This document shows positions 37,691 through 50,300 of a DNA stretch of 64,000 nucleotides, piece after piece. The notes beneath the pieces are model-generated. The model had not been told where the DNA came from. It saw nothing but the letters and a program-made list of their open reading frames with translations, and did no database searches. Origin of the DNA: Seriola aureovittata (lineage: Eukaryota; Chordata; Actinopteri; Carangiformes; Carangidae); the NCBI RefSeq assembly GCF_021018895.1, contig NC_079366.1, positions 26,836,770 through 26,900,769 on the forward strand, in the 5' to 3' direction. Made by a program: the position numbers and the translations under genes. Numbering within the stretch: position 1 is the first letter of the stretch; every line of letters begins with the position of its first letter.

Positions 37691-40600
37691 ATTTGATTGA
37701 GCCAAGACCAAAAAATAATAATTCAAGAATTCGTTATGTTGTTATTTGTGGGTGTCAACAGTGGAAATTGAGTGTGTGCTTATACAAAGATTTGTAGTAT
37801 AGTGTGATAACCCCCTGGTGGTGGTCTAGCTGTGTTGCCCTGTCTTTATGTATGAGGATTGTTTTGAATGCAGCATTGTGGGAAGCCCAAGCCAAATTTC
37901 CTAGTGTGGGATCGTAATGATCAGTCAAACCTATGGGCTACCTAAGCCCATAATTATTCAATACACCATTGATCTGATTTGCATGACACATACTTAACAG
38001 GGCTATGCAATATTCTGAATGCAGTCAACTATTGATAGCCTTATAGTTAAACTGAAGTGAAACCCATCTCAACTGAGAAAATTTGTTTTTTTCTTTTTAC
38101 ATTTTTCAAGTGACCACAAGTCTACTAACACATTCTTTTCTTCACTTTCAGGGGTGATGGCCAGGTAGTGGGCCTCTAAAAATTTCAACAACAAAGTAAA
38201 TGAATGAATGCAACAACCCACCTGCCTCTGTATGTATGATGATGGTCTGTGATGTACAGAACTTGAGTATTGTTCTGTTCATTACTTACATGTTGGGAGT
38301 TCAGTTGATGAGCTTGTCTACAGGTGCCTACTGTAAATGAGTAGGCAAATGTCCAACGTCACTTCAGAGGCACACTTGAGAGCACTGACCAACACCCACT
38401 ACCTGTTTTATGAGAAATGAGGACCTTTTAGTTACTGTGATTAACCACAGTCCTGCCTGTTAAGTCATTTAGCCAGGACTTGCTGTGTAGACTTTCACTG
38501 TGACAAAATTGAAGTGGACTAGTACTCCTCAACACGCAGTAACAACCCTCAAACAAATACTATTTCTGTGAAACATCTGTGAAATGTTCAAATTAATCTA
38601 AGTTACAACAAAAAGTTCTGCAGGACTATGTCCAACATCTGTATTTCTTATAATTTGTTGGCAAACTGTACCGTTAGAGGCTGGGACACCGAATTAACGG
38701 TTGGTTAGAAAAATCATGGCAGCAATGCCGCAGGCTAACGCTAGCTGGCGATAGTTAAGTTACTTCTTTCTCTAAAATAGAATAAAAATAAAGAATTGAA
38801 GTCACTGTTTTTCGTTAACATTTAATTGGGTAACAAGTGTTATGTTACAATAAGCTAATATACGGCTAATTAAACAAAAAAATACTCACCAAATGTCCTG
38901 TTGACGCCTTTATCCAGTGACTGCTAGCCCTAACCATCTCAGCTAATGGTCGTCTCTTGCAGTCACTCAAAGAAAGACAGGCAAAAAAGGGATTGAGTTA
39001 TAGTGTTTAACGCCCACATTATTTATGAAATTGCTGGCCAGGTGTAGATATGCTAGGCCACTGAACCAACGGCTTTAAAACGCTAAAGTGTTGCTAAGCA
39101 ACCAGAGCAGTTCATGGTAGGTTTGCAAAGTCATGCTAGCAATCCTGTCGGCTAAAGCTAGCTAAGCTAATAACTTATTTCTCGAATAATTAATTAGTAA
39201 ACATTTATCGTTTCATTTTTACACTTTTTTTTTGTATCACCTCTTATGTTGCAGAGAGCTAACGAACAGCTATTTGAGAAAATACTCACCTAACATGAAA
39301 TGATTTGTCCGTGTTGATGTTTTTGTTGCCAGTGCCTGAGGCCAAGCATAAAAACTAATGGCCGCCTTTTGTTTTCTTTTTTTGTATTACCGGTAATGTA
39401 ATATGGGTCTGTGCATGAAGTATAATTCTCCTGCAGTTGTTCACGTTGTATAATGAAAAATGCCATCTGGGGGGGGGGGGGGTAATTTCATTGACCTACT
39501 TATGGTAAGTGTAAATGTATGTTGATGTTTGTGAGCTCGTTGTTCATTAGCCGATGCTGCCTAAACGCTGTTATCACTTTGCGTGTGTTATTGTCCCGCT
39601 TAATGACTATGTGCAATTCAATTTAGTGCACCAAAGCGTCAGTTTTTTCCATTATCCAGCTTGCACCATGAAAATTGAACAAGGAAGTCGAGAGCCGGAA
39701 ACAAACAGCTTGTCTTCAAAGTAAAGGTTGCGCGTTTGGAACAAACGTGTTGGCTGCAGCAGTCATTTAAGGGGAGCTAAGCTAAATAAATAAACAAACT
39801 GTCTTAATCATTTGCCTTTGTTCCTGAGTGCGTTGAGTGAGTAAATTTCATTATATTTTCTCAAGTCATGTTTATTTGTTAACTGGTACATCATTTAGAT
39901 TTTGATTTAGAATTGTTCATAGTTGTTTGCTCAAGATAATATGATAGAATTTGACCTATATGTGCACTTTTATTTGAAGAAATATAACCACTCACACCTG
40001 TCTGACTGTAAGCAAAATAAATAAATACTTTGAAACAGAACCTGTTGACTGCTTCTCCTGCTTTGTTGATTTCATCAACTCCAGTCCAGTGTAATCGTAG
40101 AATACATGTGTGGGAAATTACATTTTAATTTTTAAGTTTACATGATCATTTGAATAAAATCCACAATAATGACTTCTATATAATGGCTTCTATAATTTTG
40201 AATACAAAAATTAGAAGTCAAGTCAAAACTAATCAAATGTCCATCTTGAGGAATAAGGATGAATAGTACTCAGTTCTACTATTCATGCACATAGGATAAA
40301 ACTAAAGAGAAAGAAAATGTGCTTACCCGCACTGCCACTCCATGTGACGATCAGGAAAAAGAGTGAGTGAAAGGGTGTGCAGGGGTTAGGCTCAAAAGCA
40401 TAGGTTAAAAGAATGAATTGAATGGAACTAGCACAAAGTTGAGACCCTGAATAAATTGAACTGAATTTTTGTTGTTGCTGGTCCGTGTACGTTCAAGCAG
40501 TTAGTTTTTTCTGAACATACAGGGACCCAGGATCTGCCAATGAAGGCGACAGAACCACCTGCCCTCTGATTGGACTCTGCTTTGAGATTGGACTGGATAC
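37691..40600. other. Intergenic spacer after the Ig cluster
   Basis: No gene recognised. Notable contents are a CTCF-like word near 37809-37823, two diverged copies of one segment (38700-38985 and 39118-39365) and a 14-base G run at 39469-39482. Confidence 0.5.
38700..39365 (-). repeat. Diverged tandem duplication with donor-like sites
   Basis: Two related segments about 400 bases apart share GGCTAA(C/A)GCTAGCT, AACATTTA(A/T), 'gctaa' words and an identical AATACTCACC (38881-38890 and 39281-39290). On the minus strand that word is a splice-donor-like GGTGAGTATT preceded by a GC-richer stretch. They may be duplicated first exons of an unknown minus-strand transcript; no coding potential was seen. 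Confidence 0.4.
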
Positions 40601-40610
40601 TACTACTAAA

Positions 40611-40836
40611 TTAACTTTTTTTTTTTTTTTTAAGTATATTTTTTTGGGCTTTTATGCCTTTAATGGACAGCACAGTGGAGAGTGACAGGAAACGGGGAGG
40701 CAGAGAGAGGGGGAATGACATGCAGCGAAAGGCCGTCCGATGCGGGATTTGAACCGGGGCCCACTGCAACGAGGACTGTAGCCTCTACACATGGGGCGCC
40801 TGCTTAAACCACTACGCTACACGACGCGCCTAAATT
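40611..40836 (-). repeat. tRNA-derived SINE
   Basis: The minus strand starts GGCGCGTCGTGTAGCGTAGTGG (A-box-like) and has a perfect B box GGTTCAAATCC (40755-40745). A conserved body follows with GCATGTCATTCCCCCTCTCT and a run of A at its end (T-run at about 40617-40631 on plus). This is the layout of a widespread teleost tRNA-related SINE. Confidence 0.75.
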
Positions 40837-41243
40837 AACTATTTTAATGAGGTTGTATTTGCCACTAAATAGTGTCAGCTAGGATTAAGCATTGAGTGAA
40901 ATAGGCTCTCATTTTCATTGGCACCAGTACTTAAACCACAACCAAGTAATGTAAGTGTAACAGACTCTGCTTTGTTTGCTATGTGTTATGCTATTTGACT
41001 GCTATGAAGTGTTGGTTGTTGTTGTGTGCCTTTGTTTTATATTGGCACTGACTGATTGGCACAGTGTCCAGTTGAAAACCAGTTTGTATTGCATTTCTGA
41101 TCAGCTAATTCCTCATTAAGGTGGGAGAATAGTTGATTTACTGATTTAGTTTTTTTACACTGCACTGTTGGTATTTGTGCTGGTTTTGCATTGCACACTG
41201 TGGATTTGTCATTTTTTCTCTTAATGGCAAAACGGGGACGTTT

Positions 41244-41248
<5 letters not shown>

Positions 41249-41275
<27 letters not shown>
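41249..41275 (+). repeat. Run of 27 G
   Basis: Uninterrupted G homopolymer, with strong potential to form a G-quadruplex on the plus strand. Length may vary or be misassembled. Confidence 0.95.
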
Positions 41276-41776
41276 TCTTATAATACATCCATGGGTGTAC
41301 CAGCCTTTCCTGTGTTTCCTACTATGTGTTGGAAACTGTTTTGGGGTCACACGTGGAGTACAGAACTAAAGATAAGTGTGGAGATAAGATAAGATAAGAC
41401 GCTCGGTTACATAAGTTTTAACATAGCCTGTTTCGTGCCATCTGGCAAAAAGATCATATATTTTTTGGATCATTAATCCACGATCTTAATCCCTATCTGC
41501 ATTCTGTTTCCGCTCGGATTTTATTGTGGCCCTGGCCGAAAGTTGTGATTTGTATCTTTCCGCCGCTTACACGCTATTTTCCGATGCTTGTCTGTTCGCC
41601 GCCATTTAGGCCTGAAATAGGCCCTTTTCACGCTGTGCGTCACGAAAGCGGAAGTAGTCAAAAGCCGTGGGTGTTTACATCCGGTTACCTTGAGTGACTG
41701 CAACCGGTCGGTAAACCTTGCTAAACGATTCAAAATTATTTTCAACAAGTCACTCCACAACTTGCCGAAGACTACA

Positions 41777-42355
41777 ATGGCTGATGTCAACAGAATCGCG
41801 GAAATGTTTTCATTAACCTCAAGTGATAAACTTGAGAAAGGCTACAAGTTCTTTGTCGAAAACGACTTATTCGACTATCACGGCCAGTCCCCTGATGCTA
41901 GGCTAAGGTTATACAGTTGGCTGCCTGGACTTACTGTAAGCAAGTTAGTATTAGCAGCTAGCTTGCTGATATTGTTAATTGATGAATGAATTTAACAATT
42001 TCATCACAGAACTTTCTAAATGCACTGTATGTCTAACTGACATAGGATGAGGTGTAATTCAGAGTTTGTTTTTTCAGCTGCTTTTACACTTCTGTTGTGT
42101 GTGTATTACATTCACACACAGATTTCAACATTAACATTTGAAACCTTTCTCTGCGCCAGCGCCGGCCGCCTGATGGAGACCATTTGGAGCCAGCTCTGCC
42201 TTCTTCAGCCAGTGGCCACGTCACGACTCACAACTTGGTGGTCCCTCATCCTCAAGGACTACGTGGCCTTTAGAGAGGCAGTGCTGGCCGGCCCGAGGTT
42301 GATGGCTCAGACCGACATCCAGCTCTTTGAATTGAATCAAATTGAGGACTCTGTG
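41777..42355 (+). CDS. Unrecognised gene fragment, two phase-compatible exons
   Basis: Exon 1, 41777-41935, encodes 53 residues from an ATG (starting MADVNRIAEMF) to a good donor (ACT|GTAAGC). Exon 2, 42122-42355, follows an AG acceptor and ends at a consensus donor (GTG|GTAAGA), 78 codons with no stop. Both are phase 0, so the frame stays open for 131 residues. Upstream, 41560-41700 is CpG-containing and includes CGGAAGT, an ETS-type promoter element. I do not recognise a domain. The N-terminus vaguely recalls multicopy fish proteins linked to DNA transposons, so a transposon-derived gene is possible. No downstream exons were found before the 3' end of pla2g6. Confidence 0.3.
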
Positions 42356-43035
42356 GTAAGAGTTTGTCATAAAGCTGTGTTGGTGTGTTGTAATCTGTAC
42401 TGTGATTTATCTTTTTAATGAAAGCTGAAAATCCTAAAACAGTGTGTCTCTGTGTGTTCCAATGTCCTTTGTTTGATATTGTTTATTCTTTTCAAATTAT
42501 GTTTACCTTCAATGAATCTTAATTTATGAGTTTAATTGACCTGAAAATTGTTAGCAAGGCAAATTGTTGTGATTTAGAACCACAAGTAGTAAAGTTGTAT
42601 CCTGAATTTAATTATGTTGTTAGTTAACAGGATAAGCAGAATCCTGGTGAATGTTTGAAAATTAAATGATTTGAATCATATGCTGTGGCCTTCAGTCACA
42701 AGTTCTCAACCCAGTTTAACAACCACTGAAGCTGTTTTGGCTCAACACCTTACTAATACACTTTATCTTGGTTTTTTCTTTAATTTGTCAACTGTCTGGT
42801 TTATTATACATCACTGAAGTGTTTTACTTGTCTACGTTTATTAGGCTGCCATATATTACAAACCCAACACTGTCATTTTGGTTGGGTTAAGCTGTGCAAC
42901 AACCAGTAAACCGTTAATGTTTCAACCATATATCGAACCGACCCCTTCACCTCTTCCCACCACCTTTTATAAATGAGAATGAACAGTAACCAGGTGTGTG
43001 TGTGTGTGTGTGTGTGTGCGTGTGTGTTCATGCGT

Positions 43036-43084
<49 letters not shown>

Positions 43085-43460
43085 TGTGTGAGTGTGAGAC
43101 ATGTACAGCCTTTAAAGTTCACCATAAGTACAATAATTCCAGTGTTCGTTGAAAATTTGTTCCCAATCAGTTGTGGGCTAAAGAAAAACCTTATAAAAGT
43201 TATGAATTATGTTCATTATTTACAGTTTGTTTATCTATTTAGCTTAACAGTGACCCTTCACTTTACAGTTACAGACTGGATTGTACATTTAAATAAATTG
43301 GACTCTTACACCTGTGCTTTGACTTTTTTTTAGTGGCCACAGTGATTAATTAATAAAACATAGAAGGCAGTCAGACACAGGCTGAATTAAACTACAGACC
43401 ACACCTTTCTAATCATGTGCATGAATGCTGCAACAAAGAAACAAATCGATCATGGATACA
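42356..43460. other. AT-rich spacer with microsatellite
   Basis: No exon recognised. It contains a compound (TG)n(AG)n tract at 42993-43090. Confidence 0.5.
42993..43090. repeat. (TG)n(AG)n compound microsatellite
   Basis: Two TG blocks broken by CGTGTGTGTTCATGCG, followed by about 12 AG units. Confidence 0.95.
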
Positions 43461-44380
43461 TGTTAATTAAATATTGATATATTTTATTACCATACCATTA
43501 TACACTTCAATAATTAATCCAGATACAAAAAAAAAGCATAAGAAATAATTTGTTGCCTCGAGTTTACAATGTGCAAGTAGCAGTGAGTCTTCAGTTTCTT
43601 TGTCTTTCAAGTAAGTTGATAATTCAAGTCTAGTTGCCAGTCCTGTTAAAACAGTACGTTAAATATGTGCCAGAACTCATTCACAGTACACCAGGAGGAT
43701 GTAACAGTGTGCAAGAAAGTTATCAGTGTGAGGTTAAATACTGTGTTAAAGTCGGTATAGATAACTTAAGAAGGCATTTAAATGCACTGTGAAAAGGAAA
43801 TGGTACCAATTTGGGTCCCAGACACACAAGGCAGAACCTTTTAATCATCACCGTTGTCCAAATGCTACAGGATAATGCAGATCTTGCACTGATACTGCAG
43901 GTTCCCTTTGATCATATAGCCTCATGCAAAATGTCTGTATATTCAGAGCCTTTGTAGTTACTTTGGTAAAAAAGAAAAGAAAAAAGGAACACAAAAGGAA
44001 GAATGACAAGTGTTTTAGTTTTATCACAACCAATCAGAATTGGACTCAAACATGGTCTGACTCTATTTGTTACCAAACACTATGGATAGGGCAAAAAAAA
44101 CACAGTTAGCTGCAGTTAGCTACACTCTGTCCTTCACTGGTTTATGTACAAACAGTAAACTTGATAAACCATGATGATAATAAGGTCAGTGATAAGGTCA
44201 CATGATGCTACATGACTTGCATCGCAATAGGTGACATCAGGGCAACATCAACACCTGCCTTGTCTAATCACTCTAGTCTTTGACTCCACTCAGAGAGCTC
44301 TCCCTTCCTCTCATATACGCCATCTCCTCTTCTGTCACAGTCTCATCTTCACAGCCTCTCCTTGTTATTTTCTTGTGCTT
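43460..44380 (-). other. Probable 3' UTR of pla2g6
   Basis: Follows the pla2g6 stop on the minus strand. An AATAAA is present on the minus strand at 43488-43483, giving a UTR of about 0.9 kb if used. No competing exon was seen. Confidence 0.5.
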
Positions 44381-47300
44381 TCAGTTGTCCAGTAGCATAT
44401 TTGCCAGGGATTGGAGGACATCTCTCTTCTCATAAAGGTACATTTGGGTTTCCCAGAGCATGTCCACCAGGACTGCGTCACTCACCTCATCCAGCATCAC
44501 CTCTTGTGACAGCTGGGGGCTCAATCTGCACAAAAGACAATAAACACAGTGATTTGTGAAGAGTTTCAAAGTACAGTGGAAACTGTTTATAGTGATTGTG
44601 TCTGTCTGGGTCAAATTTCTCAATATAAGCAGTTTCCACTGCACTTTAAAATGAATAGACAATAATAGGGAATTGCAAATGAGACAGTACAGGTAACAGA
44701 AACAAAATTAAATGTATGAAAGCCTGGAGAATTGTGTTTGAATAAAAGAGGTTATGGATAGCTGTATACACACTTCTGAGCTCAATGACACAGAGAAGGA
44801 AATGACTAATATGAGTTAATGATCTATGATATGATAAAACTGCAGTCGTGTCTTGTGTCATGTCCCTGTTGCAACACGTCTTAATCATTTTAACCACTGC
44901 AAAGTGAGCATGAGGCAAAGTGATATGAGCCAAGGAACATGTGGTGTGAAAAAGATGTTTAGTCAGAAAAACGGATGAGGGCAGGCTGAATCAGATAAAG
45001 ACTTAAAAACAGAGAGCTGAAGCAGTTGTAAAAAGGAAGTGGTTGATGGTTAGCAGACCTGTGATAGATGGTCTCGATCATTTCACACCAGGCTGTGGCC
45101 CTGTCCACTGCACAGCCATCAGAGTCTGTGCACTGTTCAGGCATAGAGACACATTTTTATAATTAGAGAGATTACAAAAAAAGAAAGACATCTGTAACTG
45201 CATGAACCGATAAAAAATACTGTTGGTGCAGTAGAAAACTGAAGGTTAAGAGGCCAGCAGTCGTGGAAAAACAAATTGAAGCAGGTGCTATAGCTGAACT
45301 CACACAGTCCACCAGCATCTTGCCCAGCTCCTTTGCTCCAACAAAGCTCTTGGCCAGCTCCAGAGGATTGGAGGGCCGGAAAACATCCACAGAGCTCACC
45401 ACCACCTGCGGGGGTTTACCTGGAGACACGCATGAGCACATATATGATATAAGTATACAAACAGAGAGACAGTGATCTCAGGTTAGTTATTCACAATGTT
45501 CTGTAAAAGCTTTCCTGTGCAGCTCTGTAGGTAAAGCAAAGTAACATGGTACGAGTCCTTTAGAGCCGTATAGAGCATCTTGGATGAACAGCATCCATCA
45601 TTTGACACTCATGGATGTTCCATTAGGCATAAAGTACATTTCCAAAGTCTAAAAACTCTTTGCCAGAACATTTTCCCGTAACAACAACTGAGAGCCTCCT
45701 TACAGTTTAATACCTGCTGAAACATGAAGATGTGGTGAGACATAACATGGGGGAGGACTTGGAAATTGTAAAGAAGAGAAGAAAAGAACCTGGAAAGGTG
45801 TTTTATTTGTTTGAGTTTTATTAATTTACACTAAGTGTCACAGCATGACTTAAAATACCTCAACCTCTTGGAAAACAAACTGAAAAACAAATTTAGTTTT
45901 AGGAGGAGCATTTTGCAATGTCATGCAATACTGAAGCAGAGATTCAAGCAAGTGTCACTTCATCTCAAAGCGCTAGTGTAGATGTATCTTTATTTATTTG
46001 ATAAACTATAAAATACTAATAATGAAATTCCCTGTCCTCTGATATGTTTACACGTTTATTATATTCATTGATGTAATGAAGTTATTTACCTGTACCAAGG
46101 GAGACCACTATACCCAACTTCTTGATTTCCTCCCTGTGGCCCTGAGAGACAGGAGGGTTAAGAGGAGTTGAAAATGGAGGGGAGAGATAAATAAATGATC
46201 TGATGAAAAACACTTTACAAATCCATTTGGGTTAGCGATTGAATGTGCATTCAATGGAGGACCAACAGAGAAATAACAATAGCATGCAGCTGTCAATTTG
46301 CCTACCTCTGCTTTTAAAGCTTTGTTGTATTGATGGATTTCGGACATTGCATCCAGCGTCGGGTTGTTGGCCAGCAGCCCCCCGTCCAGAAAGCGGCCCA
46401 TTGGTCGGAAGTAGGTCGGAGCGGCACCGCTGGAGCGGGCAGCTCGCCACACAAGTTGTTCTGATATAAAGACAAGGACATGAGACTTGGAGGAGCTGAA
46501 ACATATTTCTTTGCTGCTGTGCTATTGAAAATCTTTAAAGTATTTATTCTGTATTCGAGCACATTTAAACGTGAAAACATTTTAATTTGTGAGGTATTAA
46601 AACTGTGACTGGATTTTGAAAATTCAATTCTTTGTGAAGCTGTTCCTTTCAAGTGCTTTTAGTCTCTCACTCACATACATCCACACACCTTCATCTGTCA
46701 CCTTCCTACGCTTTCTGGGCGGCTCCTCTGTGTATCCTACTATCAACACATCCTCATCTTCCCATCCTGTAATAACAACATGGCTGGCACTCAAACAACA
46801 CAGCACAACTGCACTTGTTCATGGATACAGTGACATATAAACTCAGATGTAGGTTTTGCACTCAACCCAGAACTTTTCTTTTCATGTTTCACTTCCTGAA
46901 TGAACTGAGACCCGGTTTCACTGAGACAACCTGATCATAGAATTTAAAGTAAGTGTAGGACTTGAATACAGATTGCTTTGACGCCATCCAGTGGTAGTAT
47001 CACCGCACTCCACTATCCCTCCAGTACATCTGAGGACTAGTGCAGCAGGCCAGCAAACACAACTGGCAATTGTGAATTACCTTGTGGGATGGTGAGGGGC
47101 TTGAATGTGGCAGTGGTGGCATATGGGGGCTCTCTGTGGACGGAGGGAGGGTTATAGTTCCTGAAGATGTGCAACTCGCCCGGATGTCTGTCTGCCAGAA
47201 CACTGGTCACCATCACCCTGAGCAGAAACAAATAAGTAAGAGGAAATGTAGTAAAACGTAGACAGTTGCATAAAGAATTTTTTTCTTTTCTTTTCTTCTT

Positions 47301-50300
47301 CTTCTTTCAGAGCCCTTGCTGACATTTCTAACCAGCAGAGTAATTTCTCCAGAGCATCATTTGACAAAAACAGTTACCTGGGGTATTGGACGTCTGACAT
47401 CTTGGTGTTCTCTCCAAACTCTTTTTTTAGGAAGTCCTCCAGCGGTGCAGATTCATAGGGTCGTGATCCTTTGAACACCTGTTCCTTCATCCTAAAGTAT
47501 AAGCAGCGCAGGTACTCCATGGACTTACCTACGTATAAAAGAGCCGTCATTATTGTTTTGATGCTACGTTATAAAAACGATTTGAAATGTAAAAGGAAAC
47601 ACACAAACCGTGTATTATAGCGAGGGCCAGGATACCCCCTGTGCTCGTGCCAGCTACCCAGTCAAAGAGCTCCCTGGTGGGTCGACCGGCCTCTTTCTCA
47701 AGAGCGATCAACATCTGGATCAACACGAGACCTTTAATACCTCCACCATCCAGACACAGCAGTCTGTCCATCCTGCAGGAGAGGAGAGAAAAAATCCAGA
47801 TCACTTTGTGCTTTGTTGTCTCCAAATCTGCAATATTCATGTGAAAATACAAATGATGAAATGATTAAGGTTTCTCAAGGACTGTTTAAAAATGATTCTG
47901 CTAAATCTTATATTTAATCTTATACAAAAAAATGTCCCCAGCTTGACAAATATTTTCTCTAAACCCTCCTCTGCAATACCCTCCAATAAATAAAACGAAA
48001 TAGAAATAAAATAAATATACCAATAATATAAACAAATAAAACCACCCTCATATTTAAATAAATGATTTCATGTATTTATTTTGTTCTATATATCTTCCTT
48101 GTCTTTGACCCCACCCCTGATAATATTTGTACAGTTCCTTACTCACTTCTTTTTCTCCATTTTGGGGCCGTCCACTTCAGATTTGCCTCTATTCATCGCA
48201 CCGATTGCAGCCCCCACAAACATGATGTCCTCAAACCCTGTCAGCCAATCACAACAGCTATTGATATGATACCAGTACTCAGGGGTCAGTATTGATTGGA
48301 AAATGAAAGGGGTCACTGGGTTTTCTACAAGCAACATGGGAGTTTAAATATGAACGTCTGTTTGGAGTTAAGTTATGCCAACTGAGTGAAGTTATAAAGA
48401 ATGTAAAAAATAATAATATCCAGATCATTTCACCACCAGTCTAACTACTCTCCTCCACAGTATGTTGCTTATAAATAGTGTGAGAGCAGGTCAATGCTGC
48501 CTCCTAACATACGTTTCATTTATATGACTCAAATCATAATTTAACTTTTTCCTACAGCCCTTCAGCACGTCAAATAAAAAACTCTATACTCTTTGGAATA
48601 TGAAAGAGCACTAAACTTTATGTGTTTTTTGGTATTTTAGAGATTAAAATTGATTCTAACACAAAAAACAAGTCGCACTGGATGATAAAAATCTGTTTAA
48701 CTGCCAAACTGTAAAATATGTAGTATGTTTGTCAAATATGTAGTAAATATAAAAGAATTATGTAGAATATTGAAGAGCTCCCCAGTAGAAAAGAAGACAT
48801 TTGAATTACGTAAAGTCTGAAACAGAGAACAGTGAAGGGCAGGTAAAGGTGAGGCGTGGAGGTGTTACCTATGCCTTGAGGCTTGGCCTTGTAGGAGATG
48901 GGGGGAGGACTGCCAGGGGAGGGAGGGAGGCAATTCTGGACCCCTACACTACACAGCATGTCCAGCAGTATCTTTCTATTAGGACCTTTCATGTTAATAC
49001 AAACACACACACACACACGCAAGCATATGTCAGACATGCACACACCACATAAATTAGAGAAAGAAGAGAGAGAGAGAGTAGATAGAGAGGGAGGAAGAGA
49101 GAGAGAGACAGACAGCAAGAACATGAGCAAGCTGTTAGCGATCATCATGCATTTAAAAAATTATAAAAAACACTAAATTCAATTTACATTTTCAAAGTTA
49201 CTCAGTACATACCAAACAATTTTCATGCAGAGACTTTGCCATCTACAGCAGAACACATGCTTTTAAATAAGACTACCGACATCAGACTAGATCACACAGG
49301 CTTGTTAGATGAGGCACAATAAGTTCTAGACACTTATCGCTGTATTTCACCATCCAAAGTCAGAGTTTCTTACTTTTCCTTATTTTAACCCCCGAACATC
49401 CTCCTTTCTCATAGTTTAAAGCTCTCTTTCCCACCCCGGCCCCCTGCCTCATTTACCTTTGCTGGTGCGGGCAGCGATGAGTCCAGGAGTTTCTCCCAGG
49501 TCATTGTGGATCTTCACATCAGCACCAAACACGATCAGAGCTTTGATCAACTCTATGTGGTCCATCTAATGAGCACAGTGTCACATGCATGATGTAATAA
49601 AAAATAAAAAAAATGCTTTTCTTCTTAAAGATACTATCCATCTGTGACGAGTTTTACAACTTTTAATACAAAAAAAAAACAAAGAACAGTTTCCATTCAA
49701 GAATGTCAATAAGAATCTAATTTCCAAAGAGCCTAGTATTTTAAAACTCCTGAAATCTTTCTGTGTTTTATTCCCTGTTGCAAATACTGTGTTGTAACCA
49801 CTTTCTTTGCTGTTTCACAAACATTTTGATTATGAATAAAAAGTTATTGATTTCCCCTGTAAAACAAAACTATGGATACGTCCTGTACACACACCTTCAT
49901 AGCTAGGTGAAGGGCTGTGTTTCCATCCTGGCCCTTCAGGTTGGCATTCGCTCCGTGGGTGAGCAACACCATGGCCGCCTCAAAGCGACCCCTCTTGGTC
50001 AAAATGTGGAGGGCAGTCTCTCCAGTCTTACTGAGGTAATTCACTGCACAGCCATGCTCCAGCAGAATCCGACACATCTGGCACAGATAGATCAAGATCA
50101 AGCAAACATTAATTTTAGTCCTCATAAACTCCCCCTGAGACATTTTATAATTCCAAACACTGAAGTCTTGGTTTGGGAGACCAGAGCACCCGGGGGAGGA
50201 ACACCGAGTACATACATCCAGCCATCACTGGCAGGGAGCTGTGCCATAAATGTGTGCAGGATTAAAGGTTTCTCTGTGTTCTCCGTGTTTGCTCACAGAG

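Noticed and set aside
40700..40836. A functional tRNA gene on the minus strand
   Set aside because: The A and B boxes are those of a SINE head; no clean cloverleaf with paired acceptor stem could be drawn by eye, and a SINE body follows.
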